Shown here piece by piece: positions 43,881-52,127 of a stretch of DNA of 64,000 nt. The position numbers and the translations under genes were made by a program. The stretch spans positions 1 through 64,000 of the forward strand of contig NZ_AKKA01000073.1 of the NCBI RefSeq assembly GCF_000282035.1, in the 5' to 3' direction. The DNA comes from Rhizobium sp. CF122. GTDB lineage: Bacteria > Pseudomonadota > Alphaproteobacteria > Rhizobiales > Rhizobiaceae. The notes beneath the pieces are model-generated. The model was given only the letters and a program-made list of their open reading frames with translations. It searched no databases and had not been told where the DNA came from. Within the stretch, counting starts at the first letter, position 1; each line of letters starts with the position of its first letter.

Positions 43881-45134
43881 ATGAAAACAGATATCCTCGT
43901 TCTCGGTGCCGGCATCGTCGGCGTCAGTGCGGCCATTCATTTGCAGGATCGCGGCCGCTCCGTCGTGCTTGCCGATCGCGGCGAGCCGGGCGGCGGCACC
44001 AGCTACGGCAATGCCGGGCTGATCGAGCGCTCCTCCGTCGTTCCCTATGCCTTCCCGCGGCAGCTCGGCGCGATTGCCAAGTATGCGCTGAACGGCTCAT
44101 CGGACGTCCGTTACGATCCCGCCTTCCTGCCGCGCATAGCCGCATGGCTGGCACGCTACTGGTGGCATTCCTCGCCGACCAATCTGGAGAAGGCGACACG
44201 GGCGCTTCTGCCGTTGATCGAGGCCAGCGTTTCCGAGCACGACAAGCTGATTGGCCGCGCCGGCGCTTCAGATCTCATCCGCGAACGCGGCTGGGTGTCG
44301 TTCTTCAAGAGTCCGCGCCGCTTCGAGGCTGCTCGTGCGGAGGCCGCAAGCCTCTCCGCACATGGTTTGACGATCCGCATTCTTGATGGAAGCGAGTTTC
44401 TGGCGCTGGAGCCTGCCTTCGCCGCGAACAGCACTCGCATCGCCGGCGGCGTGCACTGGCTTGATCCGAAGACGGTGACCGACCCGCAAGCGCTGACGGC
44501 GGCCTATGCGAACCTCTTTACGACGGCCGGCGGCAAGATGGTCCGCGCGGATGCCTCCGCACTGCGGGAAGAGACGAGTGGCTGGTCGATCACCACGGCC
44601 GAAGGCGAGATCATCGAAGCTGGCGAGGTTGTCGTCGCCCTTGGCCCGCAATCCGGCCTGATCTTCCGCAAGCTCGGCTATCCCTTGCCACTGGCGGTCA
44701 AGCGCGGCTACCACCGCCACTATGCGCAGCGCGAAGGCCAGCCGCTCGGCCACTCCGTCGTCGACGAGGAGGCCGGCTACGTGCTGGCGCCGATGGCGCG
44801 CGGCATCCGGCTGACGACAGGCATCGAATTCGCTGCGCCCGATGCGCCGCCAAATACCATCCAGCTAAGCCGCGACGAGGCTCATGCGCGCGCGCTGTTC
44901 CCGCTCGGCGAGCCGGTAGAAGCGACGCCTTGGCTCGGCCTGCGTCCCTGCCTGCCTGACATGCGGCCGGTGATCGGCCCAGCGCCACGCCATCGCGGCC
45001 TTTGGTTCAATTTCGGCCACGCCCATCACGGCTTGACGCTCGGCCCCGCCAGCGGCCGACTGCTGGCAGAGCAGATGGCAGGCAACGACACCTTCGCCGA
45101 TCCCAAGCCCTTCCATCCGCATCGCTTCCTCTAG
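43881..45134 (+). CDS. FAD-dependent D-amino acid dehydrogenase-like oxidoreductase
   Basis: A 417-residue DAO-family flavoprotein: the FAD-binding Rossmann motif LGAGIVGVSAAIHLQDRG lies near residues 7-24, GGGTSYGNAGLIERSSVVPYAFP follows as in DadA, and the C-terminal LRPCLPDMRPVIGPAP and FGHAHHGLTLGPASG complete the FAD site. The DadA branch oxidises D-amino acids to 2-oxo acids and passes electrons to the respiratory chain. The specific substrate is unknown. It lies 63 bases after the binding-protein gene on the same strand. Confidence 0.85.
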   Translation: MKTDILVLGAGIVGVSAAIHLQDRGRSVVLADRGEPGGGTSYGNAGLIERSSVVPYAFPRQLGAIAKYALNGSSDVRYDPAFLPRIAAWLARYWWHSSPTNLEKATRALLPLIEASVSEHDKLIGRAGASDLIRERGWVSFFKSPRRFEAARAEAASLSAHGLTIRILDGSEFLALEPAFAANSTRIAGGVHWLDPKTVTDPQALTAAYANLFTTAGGKMVRADASALREETSGWSITTAEGEIIEAGEVVVALGPQSGLIFRKLGYPLPLAVKRGYHRHYAQREGQPLGHSVVDEEAGYVLAPMARGIRLTTGIEFAAPDAPPNTIQLSRDEAHARALFPLGEPVEATPWLGLRPCLPDMRPVIGPAPRHRGLWFNFGHAHHGLTLGPASGRLLAEQMAGNDTFADPKPFHPHRFL

Positions 45135-45251
45135 ATCAGGATGATCTTAGGATGATCTGGCCTAAGATCTGAATCCTGATTTGCTTCAAAGACATAGAGC
45201 GGGTATTTCGGCCGCAAACCGCTTACACTTTTCGACATCCTGCTCTAGATC
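45135..45251. repeat. Tandem rhizobial intergenic repeats (RIME-like)
   Basis: Two palindromic units fill the spacer before the helicase gene. The first (45135-45180) pairs ATCAGGAT and TCTTAGG with CCTAAGA and ATCCTGAT. The second (about 45196-45248) pairs AGAGCGGG with CCTGCTCT with one mismatch. Both resemble dispersed non-coding RIME elements of Rhizobium. No gene is present here. Confidence 0.6.
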
Positions 45252-45292
45252 CGCCATTCTATTTCGGCGGTCGGTGCACTACCTTTAGCGCC

Positions 45293-47827
45293 GTGGACCA
45301 GATCGATTCCGAAGCCCGCGCTGCCCTGCCTCCGCCTTTCACCCGCTGGTTCGCGGACAAGGGATGGTGCCCGCGTGCCCATCAGCTGGAATTGCTGTCC
45401 CGCGCCGAGGCCGGGGAAAGCACACTACTGATCGCGCCGACCGGTGCCGGCAAGACGCTTGCCGGCTTCCTCCCCTCGCTGACCGACCTGACCCGCCGGG
45501 GCAGGATCCCGCCCGGCTCCGCCTTCACCGGCGTTCACACGCTCTACCTCTCTCCGCTCAAGGCGCTTGCCGTCGATATCGAGCGGAACCTGATGAAGCC
45601 GGTAGGGGAGATGGGGCTGCCGGTGACGGTCGAGAACCGCACCGGCGACACACCTGTTGCCAAGCGCCAGCGCCAGAAACTGAACCCGCCCGATATTCTT
45701 CTGACGACGCCCGAGCAGGTGGCCTTGCTGCTTGCCAATCGCGAGGCGGAGCGCTTCTTCAAGGACCTGAAATATGTCATCTTCGACGAGCTGCACTCGC
45801 TCGTCACGTCCAAGCGCGGCCACATGCTCTCGCTTGGCCTTGCCCGCCTGCGCCGGCTTGCGCCCGCTCTGCAGACGATCGGCCTTTCGGCCACGGTCTC
45901 CGAGCCGATGGACCTGCAGAAATGGCTGGTCGCGCAGCGGGAAGGCGAGGACCATCACGCCGGATTGGTGATCGTCGAAGGCGGCGCCAAGCCCGACATT
46001 TCAATTCTTTCCACCGAAGAGCACATCCCCTGGTCGGGCCATTCGGCGAAATACGCGATCCCCGATGTCTACCGGCAGCTTCTCGAACACCGCACGACAC
46101 TGCTCTTCGTCAACACCCGGTCGCAGGCCGAAATGCTGTTTCAGGAGCTCTGGACGGTGAACGAGGAGAACCTGCCGATCGCACTGCATCACGGTTCCCT
46201 CGATGTCGCCCAGCGGCGAAGGGTGGAAGCGGCGATGGCGGCCAACCGGCTGCGCGCCGTCGTCGCCACCTCCACGCTCGACCTCGGCATCGACTGGGGC
46301 GATGTCGATCTCGTCGTCCATGTCGGCGCGCCGAAGGGCGCCTCGCGGCTTGCCCAGCGCATCGGCCGCGCCAACCACCGCATGGACGAGCCCTCGAAGG
46401 CGATCCTCGTTCCCGCCAATCGCTTCGAGGTGATGGAGTGCCAGGCCGCGCTCGACGCGAACTATATCGGCGCGCAGGACACGCCGCCGGTCGGCAAGGG
46501 CGCGCTTGACGCACTCGCGCAGCATGTGCTCGGCATGGCCTGCGCCGAGCCGTTCGACATGCTGGAACTCTACGATGAGATCAAGAGCGCTTCGCCATAC
46601 GCCGATCTTTCCTGGGAGACCTTCGAACGCGTGGTCGATTTCGTCGCGACTGGCGGCTATGCGCTGCGCACCTATGAGCGCTATGCCCGCATCCGCAAGA
46701 CGAAGGAAGGCCGCTGGCGTGTTTCCAATCCGCAGGTCGCCCAGCAATACCGGCTGAACCTCGGCACGATCGTCGAAAGCCCGATGCTCAATCTGCGCAT
46801 GGTCAAGCGTGGCGAAGGCGGTAGGCTCGGCCGCGGCGGCGCGACGCTGGGCAAGGTCGAGGAATACTTCCTCGAGCAGCTCTCGCCCGGCGACACCTTC
46901 ATCTTCGCCGGCAAGGTGCTCCGCTTCGAGGGCATCCGCGAGAACGAGGCGCTCGCCTCGCAGGCCTTCTCGATGGATCCGAAGATCCCGTCCTATGCCG
47001 GCGGCAAGTTTCCGCTTTCCACCTATCTGGCGGACCAGGTGCGCTCGATGATCGCCGACCCGGACCGTTGGCGCCGCCTGCCGGACCAGGTGCGCGACTG
47101 GCTGGCGATCCAGCAGGAAAAGTCGATGCTGCCGAAGCGCGACGAGTTGCTGATCGAGACGTTCCCGCGCGGCAGCCGATGCTACATGGTCATCTACCCC
47201 TTCGAGGGGCGGCTGGCGCACCAGACGCTCGGCATGCTGCTGACGCGGCGGCTCGAGCGGGCCGGCGCCAAGCCTCTCGGCTTCGTTGCAACCGACTATT
47301 CGCTCGGCATATGGGGCTTCGAGGATATGGGGGTGATGATCCGCAACGGCCGGCTCAGCCTCGCCGACCTCTTCGACGAAGACATGCTGGGCGACGATCT
47401 TGAGAGCTGGCTCGCCGAATCTTTCCTCTTGAAGCGCACCTTCCGCAATTGCGCCGTGATTGCAGGCTTGATCGAGCGCCGTCACCCGGGAAAGGAAAAG
47501 ACCGGACGGCAGGTGACGGTCTCGGCCGATCTGATCTACGATGTGCTGAGAACCCACGAGCCGGATCACATTCTGCTGCAGGCGACGCGGCATGATGCGG
47601 CGAGCGGCCTTTTGGATATTTCTCGGCTTGGCGATATGCTGAGGCGAATCAAGGGCCACATCACGCATCGTGCGCTCGACCATATCTCGCCGCTGGCGGT
47701 GCCCGTCATGCTGGAGATCGGCAAGGAACCGGTGCATGGCGAGGCGCACGACGCGGTTCTGGCGGAAGCCGCCGACGACCTGATCGCTGAGGCACTGGGA
47801 TCCTCCTCCGCTTGCGGAGAAGCATGA
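45293..47827 (+). CDS. Ligase-associated DNA damage response DEXH-box helicase (Lhr-like)
   Basis: An 844-residue superfamily 2 helicase. Motif I LIAPTGAGKT lies near residue 50, motif II is FDELHSL, motif III LSATVSEPMD, and the C-terminal RecA domain has LLFVNTRSQAEMLF, ALHHGSLDVAQRRRVEAAM and QRIGRANHRMDEPS. The remaining half is the Lhr-specific winged-helix and core region. Proteins of this size belong to the ligase-associated set that also includes PdeM, an ATP-dependent ligase and an exonuclease. GTG 45293 is the start. The PdeM gene follows downstream, but the ligase and exonuclease genes are not in the window. Confidence 0.92.
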   Translation: MDQIDSEARAALPPPFTRWFADKGWCPRAHQLELLSRAEAGESTLLIAPTGAGKTLAGFLPSLTDLTRRGRIPPGSAFTGVHTLYLSPLKALAVDIERNLMKPVGEMGLPVTVENRTGDTPVAKRQRQKLNPPDILLTTPEQVALLLANREAERFFKDLKYVIFDELHSLVTSKRGHMLSLGLARLRRLAPALQTIGLSATVSEPMDLQKWLVAQREGEDHHAGLVIVEGGAKPDISILSTEEHIPWSGHSAKYAIPDVYRQLLEHRTTLLFVNTRSQAEMLFQELWTVNEENLPIALHHGSLDVAQRRRVEAAMAANRLRAVVATSTLDLGIDWGDVDLVVHVGAPKGASRLAQRIGRANHRMDEPSKAILVPANRFEVMECQAALDANYIGAQDTPPVGKGALDALAQHVLGMACAEPFDMLELYDEIKSASPYADLSWETFERVVDFVATGGYALRTYERYARIRKTKEGRWRVSNPQVAQQYRLNLGTIVESPMLNLRMVKRGEGGRLGRGGATLGKVEEYFLEQLSPGDTFIFAGKVLRFEGIRENEALASQAFSMDPKIPSYAGGKFPLSTYLADQVRSMIADPDRWRRLPDQVRDWLAIQQEKSMLPKRDELLIETFPRGSRCYMVIYPFEGRLAHQTLGMLLTRRLERAGAKPLGFVATDYSLGIWGFEDMGVMIRNGRLSLADLFDEDMLGDDLESWLAESFLLKRTFRNCAVIAGLIERRHPGKEKTGRQVTVSADLIYDVLRTHEPDHILLQATRHDAASGLLDISRLGDMLRRIKGHITHRALDHISPLAVPVMLEIGKEPVHGEAHDAVLAEAADDLIAEALGSSSACGEA

Positions 47828-47829
47828 GC

Positions 47830-47878
47830 TGCTTGTGTTTGGATCCTCGGGTCAAGCCCGAGGATCCAAACACAAGCA
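47830..47878. repeat. Perfect 22-bp inverted repeat between helicase and PdeM genes
   Basis: Two exact 22-bp arms flank TCAAG. The centre GGATCCTCGGG / CCCGAGGATCC is a motif common in rhizobial intergenic palindromes; here the symmetry extends outward through TTTG and CTTGTG. It starts two bases after the helicase stop. Without a U-run it is more likely a mobile palindromic unit or an mRNA stabiliser than a simple terminator. Confidence 0.8.
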
Positions 47879-47946
47879 ATCAAACATAAGGACGAGTGGG
47901 CGACGCCGAGAAGCGCCGCCCACACACTGGAAAGATACGAGACGTG

Positions 47947-48672
47947 ATGAACCGCCTGGCGCTCGCGTGCGAACTGAACGGACTGGCAGCGCTACCGGGC
48001 GTCGAGACATCCGTGCATGGCGTTGCTGCCGTTTGTGATCCGCTCGGCGCGCTCTATATGCCCGATGCTGGCATCCTCGTCGTTTCCGACCTGCACCTCG
48101 AGAAGGGCGCGGCCTTTGCCCGTCGCGGGATGCTGCTTCCGCCCTATGACACGCTGGCGACGCTGACGGTTCTCTCTGCCGTCATCAGCCGCTACGATCC
48201 GAAGCTGGTTGTGTCGCTCGGCGACAATTTCCACGACCGCGTCGGCTCGGCGCATCTGCCCCAGGCGTTCCGCAGCCTGATATCAAAAATGGCGCGCGGC
48301 CGCGAATGGATTTGGATCAACGGCAACCATGATCCCGACGGCACCGTCGATTTGCCGGGCACGTCCGCCGATGAAATGCATTACGGCGGCCTCACCTTCC
48401 GCCACGAGCCGAAAAGCGGGCTTCAGAACGGCGAGATCGCCGGACACCTGCATCCCGCCGCGACCGTCCGCCGCCGCGAGAAATCGGTCCGCCGCCCGTG
48501 TTTCGCCACCGACGGTGCCCGCTTGCTGATGCCCGCCTTCGGCATCATGACCGGCGGCCTCGACCTTCGCCACAAGGCGATGAAAGGGCTGTTCGATCAG
48601 ACCTCGCTGATTGCCCACCTTCTCGGCCGCGACCGGATCTACTCCGTCAGGTTTGGCAACCTCGTGGGGTGA
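47947..48672 (+). CDS. pdeM: Ligase-associated DNA damage response endonuclease PdeM
   Basis: A 241-residue metallophosphoesterase. Calcineurin-like motifs are present in order: LVVSDLHLEKGAAF, VVSLGDNFHD, WINGNHDPDG and the late histidine in GEIAGHLHPAATV. PdeM is a member of the ligase-associated DNA damage set and is presumed to process DNA ends. ATG 47947 is used; upstream in-frame GTG at 47896 would extend into the spacer. Its pairing with the Lhr-like helicase gene strengthens both calls. Confidence 0.88.
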   Translation: MNRLALACELNGLAALPGVETSVHGVAAVCDPLGALYMPDAGILVVSDLHLEKGAAFARRGMLLPPYDTLATLTVLSAVISRYDPKLVVSLGDNFHDRVGSAHLPQAFRSLISKMARGREWIWINGNHDPDGTVDLPGTSADEMHYGGLTFRHEPKSGLQNGEIAGHLHPAATVRRREKSVRRPCFATDGARLLMPAFGIMTGGLDLRHKAMKGLFDQTSLIAHLLGRDRIYSVRFGNLVG

Positions 48673-48710
48673 GCCCCTAGGCGGCACGGGTCGCTCCAAC
48701 CATCGTCGCT

Positions 48711-48944
48711 TTAGTCACCGAAATAGTAGAGGGGCTGGCGCGTCAGTTCGCCTTGGCCGACATGGCCATAGACATCTTTTCCCAGGATCCAGAACGAAAT
48801 GGCCTGGGTTTTCATGCAGAAAATATAGTCGCCGGAGATCCAGTGCTCTGCCTTGTTGCCGGAGAGCGGATAAAGATATTCGCCAACCTCATACATGACG
48901 GCCCGATGCGAGCTGTAATCGTATATGTAGCGCTCCGCCGCCAT
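48711..48944 (-). CDS. Small conserved hypothetical protein
   Basis: A 77-residue protein rich in aromatic residues (MAAERYIYDYSSHRAVMYEVGEYLYPL at the N-terminus, and a WISGDYIFCMKTQAISFWILG core). The ribosome site GGGAGAATTA precedes ATG 48944. No signal peptide or transmembrane helix is clear. The repeated beta-like pattern suggests a small barrel or sheet protein. I do not recognise a family with a known function; it stands alone between pdeM (convergent) and an unlinked transglycosylase gene. Confidence 0.68.
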   Translation of the reverse strand: MAAERYIYDYSSHRAVMYEVGEYLYPLSGNKAEHWISGDYIFCMKTQAISFWILGKDVYGHVGQGELTRQPLYYFGD

Positions 48945-49095
48945 TAATTCTCCCGATTCTATTTCGGAAAGAATCCCATGGCGGCGAATGTATTGTCAAA
49001 CAATACTGCCGCTGTATGCCGATCACCCCAATTTTGTTTCGCTCCTTGGCGTTGTATATCGTTTTTACTAGGTTTCTTCGTTTCCTTCGAAGCGA

Positions 49096-49677
49096 TCAAT
49101 TGCACTCCTGCAATTGCCGCTGATACGTGGCCGCCATGTTGGCAAAGCGTTGCGCCGTCTTCTGCAGTTGCGCATTCGAGCGCCAGTCGCCGCGCATGTA
49201 GCCTTTCGGGCCGGAATAATAGGCGAGGTACAGACCGTAGGCATCGTTCTGAGGGATGCCGGTCACCTGGCTGTTTTGCGAGTGATACCAGCCGATGAAG
49301 TCAATCGCGTCGGCGAAGTTGGTGCGGCGGGCAGCCCAACTTCCTGTAGCCGATTGATAGTGGTCCCATGTGCCGTCAAGTGCTTGCGAATAGCCGTAGG
49401 CCGTCGATGGCCGTGTCCATGGAATGAAGCCGAACAGCTTGGTGCGCGGCGGTCGCGCATATGGCTGGAAGCCGGATTCGGTATACATCGTCGCCATCAG
49501 GATCGGAACCGGAACACCATATTTACGCTCCGTCTTTTCTGCTGCGCGCTGCCAGCTCGTGAACATCCCGTCGCGCTGCTCGAAGACGGCGCAGATGTTT
49601 CGGGTCTGTCGGGGGGCCGTGGCGCAGCCGGCTACAAGTGCCAGCAGCACGAGGGCGGGGAGGGCACGGATACGCAT
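49096..49677 (-). CDS. Lytic transglycosylase (SLT-like) lipoprotein
   Basis: A 193-residue outer-membrane-type lipoprotein: MRIRALPALVLLALVAGC ends in a lipobox. The catalytic glutamate is in MATMYTESGFQPYARPP, followed by AYGYSQALDGTWDHYQ and YNGGPKG-like YYSGPKGYMRG, the SLT fold order. It should cleave peptidoglycan glycan strands. The ribosome site GAGAGG lies in the 3-prime arm of a small hairpin (CTCTCG/CGAGAG near 49688-49703), which might limit translation. Confidence 0.9.
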   Translation of the reverse strand: MRIRALPALVLLALVAGCATAPRQTRNICAVFEQRDGMFTSWQRAAEKTERKYGVPVPILMATMYTESGFQPYARPPRTKLFGFIPWTRPSTAYGYSQALDGTWDHYQSATGSWAARRTNFADAIDFIGWYHSQNSQVTGIPQNDAYGLYLAYYSGPKGYMRGDWRSNAQLQKTAQRFANMAATYQRQLQECN

Positions 49678-49856
49678 TACAGGGAACCTCTCGTTACCGA
49701 GAGATTACTAACTCGTAAATATTAACGAGGGGTTTTTAGTCGAATGTGAGTTGCGTGCCAGCGCGTGTCGTGTCTTTTCCGCGGGGCGAGCGCTCCCCGT
49801 TGCGCTTGGCCGCAGGGCATTTATTCTAAGAGTGCCAGCGGTTCGTGGGGTATTGA

Positions 49857-50927
49857 ATGTCGGCACTGCCTTTCTCGAAGATCTCTTCGTCGTTCAATGC
49901 GCTGCTGACTGCGATTGGGCTTCTGGCGGTGGCCGTGCTCACGACGCCCGATCTCGCTGCAGAGAGCAGGCTCGGGGTCGAAGCCGCGCTCGCTGCAATC
50001 TGGGTCGTCTATGTCCTGCAACTGAGCGGCACGCTTTTTGCGCGGCGTCGCAGTCGCGTATCGGGTGGGAACGCCGCCCTCGTGATCGACCTGCTTGCTG
50101 TTTTCGTCCCCATGGCGGCCTTCCTATTCGTCGCCTCGCGCGATCGAAGCCTGTATTGCGCCATCTGGCTTCTCAAGCCGCTGCGGGATTCGACCTTCTT
50201 CAGGCTAATGGCAAAGGTGGTTGCAAACGAATCCCGCAATCTGCTTGGCGTGACGTCGGTCTTCGGCATCGTTCTCTTCGGCGCGGCGCTGGCCGGATAT
50301 GTCATCGAGCGCGATGTCCAGCCGGATAGGTTCGGCAGCATTCCGCAGGCGATGTGGTGGGCGGTCGTGACGCTGTCGACGACCGGCTATGGCGACGAGA
50401 TCCCGCAAAGCCTGGCAGGCCGGATATTGGCTGGATTGGTGATGATGAGCGGCATCGGTATTTTTGCGCTTTGGGCCGGCATCCTCGCCACTGGTTTCTA
50501 CGAAGAGGTCCGTCGCCAGGACTTCGTTCGCAACTGGCAGCTGGTCGCGGCGGTACCCCTGTTTAAGAAGCTTGGTTCGGCAGCGCTGATCGAAATCGTG
50601 CGGGCGCTGCGGCCGCGTATCGTGCCCGCGGGTGCAGTGATCTGCCGCAAGGGCGATGTTGGCGATCAGATGTTCTTCATCGTCGAGGGGCGGGTAAGCG
50701 TGGCGACACCCGACCATCCGGTGGAACTTGGTGCCGGAAGCTTTTTCGGCGAGATGGCATTGATCAGTGGCGAACCGCGCTCAGCGACGGTCAGCGCTGC
50801 AACCGAAGTGTCGCTGCTGTCGCTCTATGCCGTGGACTTTCAGATGCTGTCGAGCAGCAGTCCGGAAATTGCCGAGACCATCCGCAAGACGGCACTCGAG
50901 CGACGAGGCGAGCTGCCGAAGGAATGA
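49857..50927 (+). CDS. Cyclic-nucleotide-gated K+ channel, MlotiK1 type
   Basis: A 356-residue six-transmembrane channel subunit. Segments S1-S4 occupy about residues 15-120, with few arginines in the S4-like KPLRDSTFFRLMAK. The pore helix and K+ selectivity filter are WWAVVTLSTTGYGDEIP. S6 is followed by a cyclic-nucleotide-binding domain with the phosphate-binding cassette FFGEMALISGEPRSATVSA. Size and architecture match the Mesorhizobium MlotiK1 channel, a tetramer opened by cAMP. No adenylate cyclase gene is nearby. ATG 49857 is the start. Confidence 0.9.
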   Translation: MSALPFSKISSSFNALLTAIGLLAVAVLTTPDLAAESRLGVEAALAAIWVVYVLQLSGTLFARRRSRVSGGNAALVIDLLAVFVPMAAFLFVASRDRSLYCAIWLLKPLRDSTFFRLMAKVVANESRNLLGVTSVFGIVLFGAALAGYVIERDVQPDRFGSIPQAMWWAVVTLSTTGYGDEIPQSLAGRILAGLVMMSGIGIFALWAGILATGFYEEVRRQDFVRNWQLVAAVPLFKKLGSAALIEIVRALRPRIVPAGAVICRKGDVGDQMFFIVEGRVSVATPDHPVELGAGSFFGEMALISGEPRSATVSAATEVSLLSLYAVDFQMLSSSSPEIAETIRKTALERRGELPKE

Positions 50928-50969
50928 TCAAGCCTGGTATGGCTGCGGAATTGCCGCAGCCATCGACGG

Positions 50970-51527
50970 TCACGCCCTGACCGGTTCATAGCGCAGGATC
51001 ACCGCGCCCCTCTTGGTCGTCGTGCTATCGAGCAGTTTCAGTGGAAGCTGCTGGCTGGCCGGCTTGAAATGCGGATTGCCGCCGCCGAGGATAACGGGGA
51101 CAAGGCAGATGCGGATCTCATCCACCAGCCCCTCCTTCAGGAGCGAATCCGCGAGCTTGGCACTGCCGAAGATGAAGATTGTCTTGCCCGCTTCACTCTT
51201 CAGCTTCTTCAGTTCTGCGACAGGGTCGCTGACGACGCGCGTGTTGTTCCAGTCGGCCGCCGTCATCGTCCTCGATACGGCAATCTTGGCGATGCCGTTC
51301 ATGTATGCCTTGATTTTCTCCTCGCTCTCGGCTGTCGGCCAATAGGCGGCCATACCTTCATATGTCTTGCGGCCGAAGACGAGCAGGTCGCCTTCCTCGC
51401 CAAACTGCTCGGCATAGCGCTCCAGCTCCGGACCCCAGGCAAGATTGTGGAAGTCGATATCCCACGGTTTCGTGCCTTCGAAATAGCCATCAAGCGTCAT
51501 CAGATTCCAAACGATAAGCTTTCTCAT
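50970..51527 (-). CDS. Dihydrofolate reductase-fold protein (RibD C-terminal family)
   Basis: A 185-residue protein of the RibD-C/DHFR-like superfamily: KLIVWNLMTLDGYFEGTKPWDID at the N-terminus, LLVFGRKTYEGMAAYWP, and IFIFGSAKLADSLLKEGLVDEIRICLVPVILGGG near the C-terminus, which is the NADPH-fold pattern of this group. It is a stand-alone reductase of unknown substrate, not the riboflavin enzyme itself. It is divergent from an HxlR regulator gene, which probably controls it. Confidence 0.88.
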   Translation of the reverse strand: MRKLIVWNLMTLDGYFEGTKPWDIDFHNLAWGPELERYAEQFGEEGDLLVFGRKTYEGMAAYWPTAESEEKIKAYMNGIAKIAVSRTMTAADWNNTRVVSDPVAELKKLKSEAGKTIFIFGSAKLADSLLKEGLVDEIRICLVPVILGGGNPHFKPASQQLPLKLLDSTTTKRGAVILRYEPVRA

Positions 51528-51552
51528 CTCTCGTCCTCCTCAAAACTGGTTG

Positions 51553-51565
51553 CGATTAACAATCG
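51553..51565. promoter_or_regulatory. Inverted repeat in the RibD-like/HxlR spacer
   Basis: CGATT, AAC, AATCG lies in the 93-bp divergent spacer, 26 bases from the RibD-like start. It is the most symmetrical element there and a candidate HxlR operator, but short. Confidence 0.35.
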
Positions 51566-51620
51566 GTTGAAAGCTAGATTGACTGATGGCAAAATGCAAG
51601 CAGTTTTTTGGGAGAACCTT

Positions 51621-52127
51621 ATGGACGATGCTCACCGCTCCGGCTGCCCGATCAATCTGACGCTGGAGGTGCTCGGCGATCGCTGGAGCCTGATCGTCAT
51701 CCGCGACATCATGTTCGGCAGTCGGCGCCACTTCCGCGAGCTGCTGCAGAATTCGGAGGAGCGGATTGCCTCGAACATTCTGGCCGACCGCCTGCGCCGC
51801 TTGGTCGACAGGGGATTGCTGACGCGTGCGGACGATCCGACGCACAAGCAAAAGGCAATCTACAGTCTGACTGAAATGGCGATCCAGCTGGTGCCGATCT
51901 TCGCCCATATGGGGGCCTGGGGCCGCAGATATCTTCCGGTTTCGGAGGAGCTCTCCATTCGCGCCGAGCTTCTGGAGACCGGAGGTGAAAAGCTCTGGGA
52001 GGAATTCATGGACGAGTTGCGCGCCAAACATCTCGGCAAGAAGTTGCCTCCGGAAACGCCGTCCGTACTCGCACGCCTGACCCAAGCCTATCTCGATCTT
52101 GTCGCCCGAAAGGCGAAATCGGCCTGA
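51621..52127 (+). CDS. HxlR family transcriptional regulator
   Basis: A 168-residue winged-helix protein: CPINLTLEVLGDRWSLIVIRDIMFGSRRHFRELL is the family signature, with the cysteine near residue 9 that senses electrophiles or redox change in many members. Further HxlR segments are IASNILADRLRRLVDRGLL and YSLTEMAIQLVPIFAHMG. The start ATG 51621 follows GGGAG; the frame is open far upstream only by chance. Its divergent neighbour is the probable target. Confidence 0.88.
   Translation: MDDAHRSGCPINLTLEVLGDRWSLIVIRDIMFGSRRHFRELLQNSEERIASNILADRLRRLVDRGLLTRADDPTHKQKAIYSLTEMAIQLVPIFAHMGAWGRRYLPVSEELSIRAELLETGGEKLWEEFMDELRAKHLGKKLPPETPSVLARLTQAYLDLVARKAKSA

Noticed and set aside
46001..47749. 582-codon open frame on the minus strand
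   Set aside because: Antisense shadow of the Lhr-like helicase gene, with biased composition and no motif.
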